Under the pieces are notes generated by a model, which was not told where the DNA came from, did no database searches, and saw nothing but the letters and a program-made list of their open reading frames with translations. A stretch of 64,000 bases of DNA, taken from Dysidea avara (Eukaryota > Porifera > Demospongiae > Dictyoceratida > Dysideidae). The translations under genes were made by a program, and so were the position numbers. Below are positions 12,701-23,207 of this stretch, one piece after another; position 1 is the stretch's first letter; every line of letters starts with the position of its first letter. The stretch is from positions 1,873,001 through 1,937,000 of the forward strand of contig NC_089280.1 of assembly GCF_963678975.1 (NCBI RefSeq), read 5' to 3'.

Positions 12701-15700
12701 TGAGTAACACCTCCCATGTTTTGTGTGTGTGTGTGTGTAGTGTAGTGTATGTGTGTGTGCACTACAAATGGCAGCCCAGCCCTACTACCATAACTATCAC
12801 CTCCCAGTGAATGACAACTGGGGTGCTTATGCACCACTCAGACACCCAAGTGAATTCCTAATAGTGCACACTTGTATTTATACCCATAAGTAATTTTCCT
12901 TTTAAGTACATTACATCCTTCGCTTTGTGAAACATACAAGATCAACTATGTAGCAAAGAGCTTTAGAAAGCTGACGGCTTTACATACAGTGTATGTACTG
13001 TGTGTGCACAGATTATTATTTGTTTTAAAAATTCTAGTCGTTTACTTTATTTTGACTCTACATGTTTCACTTGCACAGAGTTACAAATGAGAATAAACGG
13101 TTTTGCTCATGTTTGTTTAGTTTATACTCAATACACACGTATATAGCATATAATATACTCACCAGCATTAATGGGTAATTGATAATCTCTCAAGTGACAA
13201 GCAGCACGTCTAGGATGGGCATACTAACTGACCAATCCACTAAAGCACTGGTACTTCATCATTTTGAATATCATAATGTATTCCAACTTATGTACATCAG
13301 TGCTTACATATAATCATGGCTCCCACAACACAGCTCTGCATACACACACACATGTAAATTTTGCAATCTGGGAAAAGATTAAGCACACGTAGTCCACATG
13401 CATGTAGCAAACGTTAAGTTCAGTCAAATACTAATCAAGACACTTTTAGTTTTAATCCATGGTCCCATTTGTAGTGTACACTCATGAATATAGAAACTCA
13501 TCATAATATGTAATATTACAATTGCACATCACTAAAAGTTACACAGCGGACATACAAAATGACACAGTGAAATGACCAACATGACAAAGTGGGACCGTCA
13601 CACTCAAGCACTTACAACCATCATTAATGAATGCATTTCTGGGGAGGTAGGATTATTAGTGGAGGGCTGTTTAATGGCTACACCATCACTGTAATGATCC
13701 CACTAGCCTTATCTCAACTATAGAGCCTTCTATTATTTTGTATGCCCAATGTGTCATAGTACATCACAGTGTGTATGCTTCAGCATAAAGCGTTTGCATA
13801 TCCATGGTAACGTAATCGACGCCATGTTCTTGTACCAAGCTGGGACTTCTATCAGCTGAATCGGGCCAGAAACTAAGTCAATAAGTGAGTGATTTAGGTG
13901 TAAGTGACAGGAATGCTATTTAGAAAAGTTACCAGGTATAGGAGATCCGTCCTAAATGGAACCAGTAAAGGCAGACCACTTAATTGACTTTTGACAATAA
14001 ATATGTTACATTCGAACTTCATGTGTAAAACCAACCAGAGTTAAGTGGTTTGGTTTTGCTAGCTACTTTTCCAAACTGAGTGGTAAGCTAGAATGCGTTT
14101 GGTATGGGACATTGATGGAGCTCTGGCTGAAGTTGAACGTTGCTGTATGGTTCTGTGGTGGTGGATATAATCCTGTACTACAGATTGTGTTGTTCTAGCC
14201 AGTTTGGAGTCGTGAATTGCCTGTAACTTGGCCTAATAGATCAATATACGTTTCCCTTCCCTACAAAACTGCCCTTTTGGGATTCAGTACAGATCTCCTA
14301 GGCCTGGTACCTTTTTAAAATATCATTCCTGTTATCTACACCTAAATCACTTACTTATTGACTTAGTTTCTGGCCCAATTCAGCTGATAGAAGTTTCAGC
14401 TTGGTACAAGAACATGGCCTTAATTACGTTACCATGGATATGTAAATGCTCTATGGGTATTCTTAACTTCAAGGAACGGCACTACATGGTGGTGATACAC
14501 AGACACTCACTGTAGGTAGATCTGCAACCAAAGTCTAAGTCAAAGGTCAAGGCCACCAAATTCGTACTAAGTCAACGGTCAAGAGTGAAAATTTCCAACC
14601 CACAATTGAAAAGTACTTAGTGAAATATCGTTGCTAAAGTCACCAGTCAAAGATTGAAAGACTATTAGTTACAGGTCATAGCAAAATTTTGGGTGGGTCA
14701 AGACTTTAACTGCGGTTGCAGATCGACCTACAGTGAGTATATGTGTGACACCCCCTTGCACTATAATGCATCTATCAATGTAATGCCCGACTACCACAGA
14801 TACAGGCTGAGGGTGGGGGAAGGTTGGGGATGATGGGGGAATCAATCGCCAAATTTCCATGGGGGGTTGTCTTCACTAAGAAATTTACTGAAACAAAGGC
14901 ATGTGTTTTAGAAAGGAGTTACTCAGATGCTAGCTAACTACTAGAATCCACTTGTACTCACTCATAACCTGAATCTCTTGGCTAACACCTGAACGCCACA
15001 TTATCATACAAATCCCCTCCAAGCCACACTATCCCCAGGGTTTGCTAGTCGAGGCTTAGTCAGGGTTTGTATGACTAATACTTCCCCAGTAGGTGAGGAA
15101 TAGTAATCTTCTGTGATGCAAATCCCCACCTTCCCCCACCTTAGCCCATATCCCTGTAGTCTCGTGTGGCCAGACCACTTTTTTCCATATATTGGGTGGG
15201 AAAAAAAGGGTCTGGTGCAACTCCAATAGCTGTTTACTTCTGAAGACTCTAAGGACACTAATTGAATAACATTGACTGCAAAAGAGGCATCATAACATCA
15301 GTAAAACAATGAAATATTCGTACACTCCTGTTGTGGTTGTGAGTCTTGCTACACAATGAGGATGAACTTTCAAGACGCTATGAAAGAGATATCAGAGCAA
15401 ATTAAGAATCATTTAAAGGATAAACAGATCGAAGCCATCTCGAGTTTACTTACTAATGTCATTGGCGCCTCCTTTGCGGCCAATGCTATTCAATTAGCGT
15501 CCCCAAAGTCTGGGAACGGCTCAGAAGTAAACAGCTACTGGAGTTGCATCAGACTCTTTTTTCCCCACCCAATACATGGAAAAAACGCGACACTAGTATC
15601 CCTGGTAGTCACGGAATTACATTGATAGGTGCAGAACAACATATCCACTCACCTAGCGAAATGTCATTAACACCACCCTCACACGCCTCCTTTGTGGACA

Positions 15701-18700
15701 ATGTTATTCAATTAACGTCCCCAGATTCTGGGAACGGCTCAGAAGTAAACAGCTACTGGAGTTGCACCAGACTCTTTTCTCCCCACCCAAACACGCGACA
15801 CTAGTATCCCTGGTAGTCAAGGATTACATTGATAGGTGCATTAACAACATATCCACTCACCTAGCGAAATATCAGTAACACCACCCTCACAAGACTACTG
15901 GTTGTTCAGTTGTGACATATTAGGGCAACGAGTTCTTTGATGTCGAGACGCTTAAACTCTAAATAATGATCACTAAGCAAAGAAGGAAAACATCAATGAC
16001 ACGCACGCTCGAGAGAAACAGACCTGCCTTAACTTCGATGGAAATTCTGTACGAGGCGAGGAAAGACGGGACTGAACCAGGGGCAGACTCCTGGAGACAA
16101 AAGTAAACATATACACTTGAATCAATTAACTAAGTGCTCGAATTTATAAACACACTAGCTACTACCGGATGCGGTTAGATCATTCTGGACCATTGGGTGA
16201 AGACTCAACAGTTTGAGCAGCAAGTGATTAGATTGTGTGGAGTCTGGTGGTTTATTTCGTCGATATGTTTCATCGCGCATTGTTCTGGGATGTGGCGGGT
16301 AGGGGGGCACCTTTACAGGTGCACTTCCAGAAGTAATTGATTATTTATTAACCTCCTGTTCTGGGATAAAGATAGCCGTTCTTCCGATAGCCATTCTTCC
16401 ACACAGGTGAACGACTATGTTCAATTCTAGTGGTGTTAATGTTATTGTTTTAGGTGTACGTTAGCTGGTAAGGCTCGTGTAGCTGTGCCTGTCAAGCTGT
16501 ATTCTCTGTTCACTTGGCTAGAGACAGGGGTCGTGTGTCACTTGCTGTGGTGTGAGTGTACATCAATTTGTACCTGTGCTTGTTGAAGTTGTTTTAATTT
16601 AGATTTTGCTTGGAGTACAATAGCAATTATGAGACATTTGAAAGGTGTGTTTGTTCACTTCTTGTCTAAACTTAACTGTCAGCTAGAAATGCTGTCATCA
16701 ATTTGGCACATTGCTGATAGGTAAGTAGTTGCACTATGTTCTTGTCAGTTATAATTACTTGATTAAATCATTTTTTCATCCCAGTAATAGTGGAATGTCA
16801 GACATAAAAATGGCTGCTATAGTAGGGGACTCTCATGCGAGCTCTCATGACTTTTGTGTAGGCAACTATCGGACGAAGATTTTGAATGGCCATATTTCAG
16901 TCAAGAACAAAGATGTCGAGGTATACCCAGCAGGTATGGTTATATATTAACTGAAAGAAGAGGGATCTAATGTTGTTTTGAAAATCAACTGAAAACCGCT
17001 AGTTCGTAGTTATTGTAATGCCTTATAATCATACTTGGTAGTTAGTGCTCGATATCTTCACTTTTACCTGAGATATGACCATTCAAAGTCTTCTTCCGAT
17101 AGTTGCCCATACAAAAGTCATGAAAGTGCCCCTACTATGGCGGCCTATTTATGTTTGTGACGTGATTTGGATAAGGCTCATTACAACCGTAAGGCCTGTA
17201 CTTTGCAGGTATGTTTAATGTGGAATTACTGACTGTTAAAAAATTAATCTTGTAGGACTGGTTGGTACAATCAGTAGATGTACAGGCATACAGTGTTGAT
17301 CAAGTCAGTCTTTGATCTAACTGTGTTTGTGTAACCAACAGGTATAGTGGGCTTACATTGTCTATTTAACAATGTGCTATTTCTATTGACATTAGTATTT
17401 TGTAATTCACTGGGGTTTATAGAGATGTAAACTCCAAAGAAGAACACACACATGTACTGGGGAATATACCAGATTCAATGGTGAGACCACAAATAAAACA
17501 ACATTTGAATTAACTGTGAATGACGATAGCTTATTTCAGCAAGTTATTCAAATGTGCAGACTCTGGTAGTTCATTTCATTTATTTCATCTTGCATTGTTC
17601 TAGGATGTTGCTAGTCATAGGAACACTTTTACAGGAGCACTTCCACATGTGAGTCTGTCGATTCTTTGATATAGGGGTATACTAAATCTTATTGTTTACT
17701 AGGTGTGTGTTTTAAACGGCAGATGATGCATTTCAGATGGCTAGAAATGCTGGCATCACTTTGCCACATTGTGGATAGATAAGCAGTTGTACTACATGTT
17801 CTTGTCAGTTTTAATGTCCAATCATTTTTAATTCCAGGAATAAGTGACAGTGGAACTGCCACTGCTTATTACGACTGTACGGCACATCGATATTTTTGCA
17901 GGTATGTATTAATGTTGAATTACTGACTGTTAAGTTTCATCTTGTAGGGTTGGCTAGTAGAATCAATCCCACTGATACTTCATGTTTAGATGTACAGGCA
18001 CATGATCACAATTGAGTCAGCCTTTCATCTAAATGTGTTTATGTAGTGAACAGGTATAGTGGCTTTGCACAGTTGTCTAATTATTATAATTGTGCCTTTT
18101 CTAGGAAGAGGAATATGTCCGTACTGTACACCTGGTCAATATAATTGTTTTCAGTGGTGATATAGCAAGAGAGCATGCGAATCATTGTCAAGTGATCTCT
18201 TTCATTGTTTGATGATGAGACCTATATAGAGGAAAGAAGAACAACGTAGCTGTAGCTATCCAAGAAATGTGAACACTGTACTGAACACATGCAACAATGT
18301 TTATTTAATGTTGTATAAAATATTTTAATTAAATTTTTAAAAACCTCTAATCTTATAATAGCAGAAATATGCATCAGTTATACTCAGCTGTTACACCACA
18401 ATTATACAATGGCCTGTATATCTAAGTATGTATATCTTATATATACACACATTATACTTATGTAAACAGAGGTTATACACATGGTTAACCAGTAGTGTAT
18501 GAGTCAATTATACTCATAATTATACATAGTATTGTAAATGGTATCTATACACAGGTGCAACCATGGTGTATAACAGATGTGCCACACATGTGTACTCTTA
18601 GCGTATATCATAATCATACATCAGTTATACACCTAAGTATTTCAAACTTTTTGCATGGTGAAAATTAGTAGTACAATAGTGTAGCTATCCACTGGTGGTG

Positions 18701-21700
18701 TTTGCCTGATGTGTGATATGGATCAGTTTTGTAAAATCTGGTCACATACAAATTTGTGTAAGTAAAACATTATCATCATGATGTGGTTTAGATGGTGTTC
18801 CTGAGCCAATACTGATCTTCAGTCTATTACAAACTAATGATTCTGAAAAGTTACAATTTGTATCAAACAGTAGCTTTATCTGGCAAGGTATGTACAACTA
18901 TAATGATAAAACTGTTATCAGTTTATATCATCTCCCTAGGTGGGGATGTACCTAGAGATTCTCCTATTCCAATTGTTAGAGAAAGCAATTTGGTAGAATT
19001 TATAATAGCTGGTGTTGTGTCTTCTATTGGAATATTATCAACAGTTTTCTTCTTTGTGTTTAACCTCTACTATAGAAAACACCCGTGAGTCAGCTAGTAT
19101 ACAGGCTCAGTGCAAAGTACTGTATACACAAGTGATTATGTGACTGAATCTGGGAAAACCCCTGGGGAAAACTGGTCTTTTTGCCAATGACAGCAGATTT
19201 ACTTTTCACCAAAAACACAATTAAAGCTACATGAATAAACTATCAAATTGCATTATCAAAATCAGCTAGACTTTAGTGGTCTGCTCTTGCTGGCTGTTTT
19301 TCCAGTGGCAATCACAAGTGGTCTGGGGGCCCTGATGGAGTTTTGGCCAGCCTGGGGATGACTGTATGTAGCTGTGCAGCTCTGTGGTGTTGAATAGAGA
19401 CCTGTACTCATTTTATTAACTGGTTTTGAGACCTAAATGGCCCATCCCTGTGCCTTAACTCCTCTTTAATTTTTTGCAACAGTCTTTGGCCTCTGCTTCC
19501 TACCCCTTTTGGAGCTGGCCTGATACAGTTTTAAAACTATCTAAAATGGTGGGTAACTCTGCTTGTATAGTGGATACCCTGGAAGGCAAGGAAGTGGTGT
19601 AAAACGTGTGAAAATTTGGTACACATAGCTTCAACCATTGGCAAGCTACAACACACTGAATACTTATCACCAGCATTTCTTAATACAGTGGAACCTCGAT
19701 TATCCGAATTAATCAGGGGAAAGTGTGTTCATATAATTGAATAGTACATAAAATCGAATATCCATACATTGCTTTGCTCAAGTACTCTAATAATGCATAC
19801 ACTTGTTGACAAAATACTCTAATTGAGCAGTCAATTTGGCATACGGATAATCGAGTGTTCAGTTAATCAGTATTCAGATAATTTAGGTTCCACTGTATTT
19901 TTAAATAGGCAATAAGACCAGTTTTCCCAGACTAAGTCACATATAATGATTTTGAAGTAAATCTTGCTAGTAACATAAAAGGCAGATGTTCACTTAATAA
20001 CTATTAATACTTGTAGTGTAGAAGAAATGTATAATCAAGTTAATATGTTTATAGGGCTTAGAAAGGATTTTCTGACTTAGTTCCTTATCATATTAAAATA
20101 GATATACTCTAATAGAACAGTCCTATACTCGGCTGCTACCTACTATCACAACTACTGCTATTATATTATGCCTACCACCATGCATCACTGTTTACTAAAG
20201 GCTGGATTCCTTTCTTCCTGTCAATATGCACATGATGTGGCAGTCTGGCTTTCTTGTTGGTCACACAACACACTACCATGTGTCTTGATATATCGTATAA
20301 AAGAAAACGTTACCTATAGGTATCCCTCTGTTTCTTTAGAGTTGTAAGAAAAAGCAGTTACCGACTCAATTCACTAATTTTAGTAGCAGTGTTTGTAGGG
20401 TTTGTTGGTACCCTCCTACATGTTATTAAACTAGATGATGATATGTCTGAAGTTGTCACTACAACTATTTGTAATGTAAGTTGAATCACTAAAATAACCT
20501 GTTTAACTAGATTATATACACAGGCAAGAAACTGGACTAACAAGTTAGCTTTTGTAGTTGCTTTTGGTACACTGTTTGTTAAAATCTGGAGACTATACAG
20601 AATCTTTTTAAACAGAGCATTGATAAATCGAGTAAGTGTTACTTTAGATTTAGTATATATTTATGTGATTAACTATACTGTACAGAAACATTTGGATGAT
20701 AAATATTTACTTCTGATAGTAGCAGTTATAGTAGCACCAATCTTAGTAGTACTAATTGTCCAAGTTGCCACATTTCCACTAAAGTTACATCGACATGAGA
20801 TTATAAATGAGGTAACGTTTTCTCAAATTTTGTACAATACGGTTTGTGAAATTGTGTGGTTATAAATCTTCATGTGTTTAATGCACCTAACATTGTTGAT
20901 TACTCTAGGATGATTTGATGACAGTAGAAATTTATAAAGACTGCAGTGGAGATCATGGGTTCATATTCTTAGGAGTTTGTTACATTGAATATGTTCTACT
21001 AGCATTGTTTAGTATACTAGTAGCTTATCAGACTCAGAAAAATATTGGTGTTTATCGTAAACATCTTGAATCAGCTGTGATCAACCTGACAACAATACTA
21101 GCTGTCCTGTTGTCCTCTATTTGTCAAGTTGTCGTGATCATTCTTCATTTGAATGACCAACAAGAAGGAGTATTATTAGTGATTACACTGCGTGATTGTC
21201 TTTGGATGTTTCCAATGATCTATTTGTTGTTCATTCCTAAGGTACAGTTGCTACTCTGTACAGTGGATAATATAGCTGGGTATTTTTGAGGGGCACCATT
21301 CGCCACTAAAAACTATCATAGAAATGTGATATTTGACAGCAATCACTTCTACGGAATAGTCTTAGTGCATTCAACTTCAAGTATAGCATTAAAAACAATA
21401 AAACACTTACACTTGCAAACAGCCAGATTTAATTGCCAAAACTGGATGTTTAGCCCACCCTCTCGCCTGCCAAATACTCGCCCACCCTGCCCACTTGCCT
21501 GCCCACCTGCCTGTGTGTAAGGCAGCATAGCCAAGTGGCTAAAGCATTGGCCTAGTAATTGAAAGGTTCGAAGTTTGATGCCCAAATTGGTATTGTTGTT
21601 TCCTTGAGCAGGAAACTTTACTCACATGGCTCCAGTATACCCAGCTATTAAAATGTGGATCTGGTGGCCAGGTATCAACTGGGGAAGCAAATGCCATATC

Positions 21701-23207
21701 TAGCTTGTAGTGAGTAAAGTTCAAGGTGGGACTTTGGTTGCCTAAACCTTCATCTGTGAGACATGGCACAACCTTCTGGAGGTTACTAGTCCTGCCCCAT
21801 GCAAAGTCATAAAGATTTGTTGAGATTCCATTTATCCAGAGATTTCAGATTCTTGACCAAGATTTTGGGATATCAAATTGCTTTGTGTTGGAATCCAGTT
21901 GGTGTTGAGCCTCATTCCTACTGTACAGTACTACTGTATTGCTACTGCATGATGGCAAATAATTTCTCTGAAAATGAATACCAGTGCCTAATAGCCAGAG
22001 TCTACATACAGTATAATAATAGATATGAGAAAGTGGTGTTGCCTACTGGTAGTTAGTTGATGGGGATGTCTTGTTGGTGTAGTATTGACAGCTGTTAAAC
22101 TAAATTTGGCTAAAGCCTTGCCAGTTCTACTAATGTATATAAAAACTGAGAAAATGTAAACAGCCCATCTGGCTAAGGGGATTCATGTATGCATATTGAA
22201 ACAGATACCAGACACATCGTATAAGTATATTATGAAGTTGGTTCACATACCAATGTCATTTTTCAACAGTGTTCGCTTCTTTCTGTGTGATAGGACAGGT
22301 TTAGAGTTGGGATAGTTACTTCAGTTGGGATAGTTACTTCAGAAAAGTAACGAGTTACTCACTACTTTTATCCCATGTACAGTTACAGTTGCTTTTTAAA
22401 AGGTAACTAAGTATCTAGTTACTAGTTACTTTCATAAATAAATCATGCTTGATTATTTTCCCGGGTATATGTTTCAGCCAGGGAAGAAGAGTATAATATG
22501 TGCCCTTTCTGAAAATAACAATTCTGTGGCTACAGTTTCATCTGTTACGTCTGTTATTCAAGCTGATCACAAAGAACAGTGCACAGAAAGTGTCTACGTA
22601 ATGTGGACAAAAATTGAAGTACTTGAAGCATAATTACCCAGCATTACAATGTAACTATTGTAACATTGTTATTTTTCCGACCGTTACTCTTAGTTACAAG
22701 TTACTAGTTACAAGGAATGCAACTAGTTATATTACTAGTTACTTTACAAGTAATATAACGTTACGAAGTAACCAGTTACCCCCAACTCTGTAAATAATTA
22801 TATATTAAAGTGAAATACAGTGACTGTAGCTAATTAGTTACTCTGTGGAATTACAACTACCATGTTAGTGATCACACCATTTCTTACAGGTATACAGAGT
22901 GAAGAAAATGCCCCAGTTCATTAATAAAGTTAATGAGTCTGTAGCAAATACTTTTTGGAGCAGGAAGAGTGTAGAACTACCAGACTTTGACTTCCACAGA
23001 AGAAGTTCAGATGCTATTGCAACACACAATGAAAAGACACAGGAAACGTCTCTCAATTCAATTTCAAATTTGTATCCTGAAACTAAAGTAACATTTTCAA
23101 CTGTGTTTGAGAATCACAGTGCTCCATATGGAATAGACCAGAATACATTAAATGTGCCATATCATTTGTGTGACACTGATACACTAAATGGTGTTCAGTT
23201 ACAGTAA
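2044..23207 (+). CDS. GABA-B-like class C GPCR, upstream copy (gene A), exons 2-15
   Basis: Metabotropic GABA-B-family receptor: extracellular bilobed ligand-binding domain followed by a seven-helix membrane domain that couples to G proteins. Exons: 2044-2187, 3835-4005, 4320-4424, 4483-4557, 6092-6283, 6339-6590, 6685-6751, 18792-18887, 18940-19084, 20340-20475, 20524-20631, 20686-20811, 20909-21241, 22890-23207. All have GT/AG ends and compatible phases, giving 755 residues plus stop. Exon 1 (signal peptide) is missing because the window starts inside intron 1. Exons match gene B at 25335-51952 almost residue for residue. Intron 8 (6752-18791) is 12 kb and full of transposons, against 1.9 kb in gene B. 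The family is certain from the 7TM motifs; the ligand and G protein are not known. Named as GABA-B-like rather than as an orthologue. Confidence 0.93.
3070..3262. mobile_element. Foldback MITE remnant
   Basis: Left arm (gtaaacaaactggtacaagg...gatcaaagaaatag) is the inverted partner of the right arm (ctatttctttgatccctaat...cttgtacttg). It belongs to the same foldback family as the copies at 9221, 30685, 47908, 49247 and 53189. It lies in intron 2 of gene A. Confidence 0.6.
4558..5825. other. Intron 5 of gene A, no gene seen
   Basis: Intronic sequence. The stretch 4798-5118 resembles the same intron of gene B (39720-40025), so it predates the duplication. No convincing coding frame. Confidence 0.5.
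5826..6031. repeat. (ATGT)n microsatellite with GT interruptions
   Basis: About 200 bp of tandem tatg/tgtg units just upstream of exon 6 of gene A. The Val/Cys/Met/Tyr-only frames across it are artefacts. Confidence 0.97.
7589..7645. other. Perfect 22-bp-stem hairpin, GC-rich
   Basis: 7589-7610 is the exact reverse complement of 7624-7645, with a 13-nt loop. The core ggcgcatgcccacagc is much richer in GC than its surroundings. It could be a MITE core, a structured RNA or an old terminal pair. Confidence 0.75.
7796..7952. repeat. (GACT)n microsatellite opening a ctga-tailed repeat
   Basis: About 39 tandem gact units, followed to about 8075 by the gatgccttcaaa...acagcta...cctttt body that also follows short ctga/actc runs at 24275, 47418, 48610 and 52735. 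The array is therefore the expanded head of that dispersed repeat. Confidence 0.9.
8400..9180. other. Repeat-derived stretch with a weak coding-like tail
   Basis: 8455-8600 is a repeat shared with 30270-30370 (agtcacaag...accattttacaccacaacaacaaactca). Around 8983-9125 a plus frame (KFQTTERACLFEQLLAGVNR) runs to a good donor (aaag|gtaagc after 9125). It is not recognised and has no partner exon, so it is probably a decayed fragment. Confidence 0.3.
9221..9491. mobile_element. Foldback MITE, nearly complete palindrome
   Basis: Arms run from actagtatttt at 9221 to aaatactagt at 9491. Conserved subterminal strings are aatgaagtagggatc and aaaaagtagtgaaacaagag. The whole element folds into one hairpin of about 130 bp with a short loop, and carries no coding capacity. 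Confidence 0.85.
10625..10860. repeat. Degenerate TTATACAC/TATAC-rich tract
   Basis: More than a dozen spaced tatac/gtata words in both orientations. A similar tract lies at 18370-18640 at the far end of the same intron. Confidence 0.5.
11729..12700 (-). other. Possible minus-strand exons, unassigned
   Basis: Three short minus frames have splice-like edges: about 12602-12690 (tag|TATGAGAGGCGC to CAGAG|gttggg), about 12532-12573 (ttgcag|GATGATCC to CACGATG|gtaagt) and about 12180-12228 (acag|GCTGCTG). They use more GC-rich codons than their surroundings. A GT/CA-rich simple repeat (11900-12110) splits the region. No family was recognised and no frame links all three, so this is tentative. Confidence 0.2.
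12721..12762. repeat. (GT)n microsatellite
   Basis: Interrupted gt repeats, tgtgtgtgtgtgtgtagtg followed by tgtgtgtgtg. Confidence 0.8.
13784..14455. mobile_element. Foldback DNA element, about 0.67 kb
   Basis: Left arm (cataaagcgtttgcatatcc...gtaacgtaat...agtgagtgatttaggtgtaa) pairs with the right arm (ttacacc-like...cacttacttattgacttag...accatggatatgtaaatg). The centre resembles the middle of the GTGACTGAATCTGGG elements at 19140, 45465 and 50132 (agaccactt, tgatggagctctggc). Confidence 0.8.
14494..14753. mobile_element. Foldback MITE
   Basis: Ends actcactgtaggtagatctg near 14506 and cagatcgacctacagtgagt near 14720 are inverted copies. The centre carries repeated aaagtcaaaggtcaag-like words. 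No coding capacity. Confidence 0.75.
15170..15905. repeat. Inverted plus tandem duplicated block with helicase-like fragment
   Basis: A module containing aagtaaacagctactggag occurs inverted at about 15180-15245 and directly at 15520 and 15737. The interval from caatgctattcaattagcg (15481) recurs at about 15697, a tandem copy of about 216 bp. Between the inverted and first direct copy lies the start of a frame (15356-15625) discussed separately. Confidence 0.7.
15356..15480 (+). pseudogene. Possible RecQ-like helicase N-terminal fragment
   Basis: The frame from 15356 reads MRMNFQDAMKEISEQ and continues with HLKDKQIEAISSLL. This resembles the motif 0 / Q-motif region (LK.KQ.EAI..L) that precedes the Walker A loop in RecQ-type helicases. 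The Walker A motif is absent; the frame runs into the tandem-repeat module. Best read as a captured or broken fragment; chance similarity is possible. Confidence 0.3.
15966..16106 (+). other. Short 46-codon ORF, unassigned
   Basis: Begins MITKQRRKTSM and ends with WRQK before a TAA at 16104-16106. It is basic and CpG-rich compared with the intron around it. No family recognised; it could be an exon piece of a lost transposon gene. Confidence 0.2.
16250..17960. repeat. Duplicated block with internal inverted repeat
   Basis: gcattgttctgggatgtggc near 16280 recurs as gcattgttctaggatgttgc near 17596, and gctagaaatgctg near 16683 recurs near 17738: a degenerate direct duplication of about 1.1-1.3 kb. 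Within the first copy, 16815-16920 is inverted at 17040-17150 (atgacttttgtgtaggcaac versus its reverse complement). Confidence 0.65.
18370..18640. repeat. Second TTATACAC-rich tract
   Basis: Repeated ttatac/gtataa words in both orientations, comparable with 10625-10860. It sits 150 bp before exon 9 of gene A. Confidence 0.5.
18792..21241 (+). CDS. Gene A linker and seven-transmembrane exons 9-14
   Basis: Exons 18792-18887, 18940-19084 (TM1, ending NLYYRKH), 20340-20475 (TM2, ending in the conserved extracellular Cys of ICN), 20524-20631 (TM3, FVKIWRLYRIF), 20686-20811 (TM4) and 20909-21241 (second extracellular loop KDCSGD, then TM5-TM7, ending LLFIPK). The Cys pair ICN/KDCSG corresponds to the class C TM3-ECL2 disulfide. 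LLFIPK matches the VLFVPK end of TM7 in GABA-B receptors. Confidence 0.95.
19140..19940. mobile_element. TIR DNA element, GTGACTGAATCTGGG family
   Basis: Starts GTGACTGAATCTGGGAAAAC and ends with an inverted ACCAGTTTTCCCAGACTAAG followed by TCAC. It lies in intron 10 of gene A and contains the nested pogo-like MITE at 19686-19895. Related copies are at 45465-46090 and 50132-50750. No transposase frame; non-autonomous, superfamily unassigned. Confidence 0.85.
19686..19895. mobile_element. pogo/Tigger-like MITE
   Basis: CAGTGGAACCTCGATTATCC at the left and an inverted GGTTCCACTG at the right, directly flanked by TA on both sides (19684-19685, 19896-19897), the target duplication of the Tc1/mariner-pogo group. 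Interior holds a second inverted ggataatcgagtgttc copy. Nested in the 19140-19940 element, hence younger. Confidence 0.85.
21521..21800 (+). mobile_element. tRNA-derived SINE
   Basis: A pol III A box, TAGCCAAGTGG (21528-21538), and a B box, GGTTCGAAGTT (21565-21575, weak at its 3' end), are spaced as in a tRNA. A non-tRNA body follows: ttgtttccttgagcaggaaa, then ctttactcacatggctccag. The tRNA part has no good acceptor stem, so this is a SINE head, not a functional tRNA gene. The 3' end is not sharply defined. Confidence 0.7.
22312..22790. mobile_element. hAT-like MITE rich in GTTAC
   Basis: Ends agagttggga and cccaactct are inverted. The interior is built from agttact/gttac words, as in the copy at 33447-33950. 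Such CAGTGTTGGG-ended elements are typical of hAT-derived MITEs in animals. Flanking target duplication not resolved. Confidence 0.65.
22890..23207 (+). CDS. Gene A last exon, cytoplasmic tail
   Basis: Encodes 105 residues from VYRVKKMPQF to a TAA at 23205-23207, rich in Ser/Thr. There is no evident coiled coil of the type that pairs mammalian GABBR1 and GABBR2. It is 39 residues longer than the gene B tail, which lost the frame here. Confidence 0.9.
   Translation, partial: VYRVKKMPQFINKVNESVANTFWSRKSVELPDFDFHRRSSDAIATHNEKTQETSLNSISNLYPETKVTFSTVFENHSAPYGIDQNTLNVPYHLCDTDTLNGVQLQ

Larger units (their letters stand above)
6752..18791. other. 12-kb intron 8 of gene A (transposon nest)
   Basis: Bounded by the donor after 6751 and the acceptor before 18792; the phase-1 splice matches gene B exactly. 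It holds a 22-bp-stem hairpin (7589-7645), a GACT array, foldback elements (9221-9491, 13784-14455, 14494-14753), a tandemly duplicated block (15481-15900), a second block (16250-17960) and two TTATACAC-rich tracts. Stretches 9500-10600 and 10870-11720 show nothing recognisable. Confidence 0.8.
21242..22889. other. Intron 14 of gene A
   Basis: Contains a tRNA-derived SINE (21521 onward) and a hAT-like MITE (22312-22790). Gene B has a 596-bp intron here with a different foldback element, so both A insertions are likely post-duplication. Confidence 0.8.
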
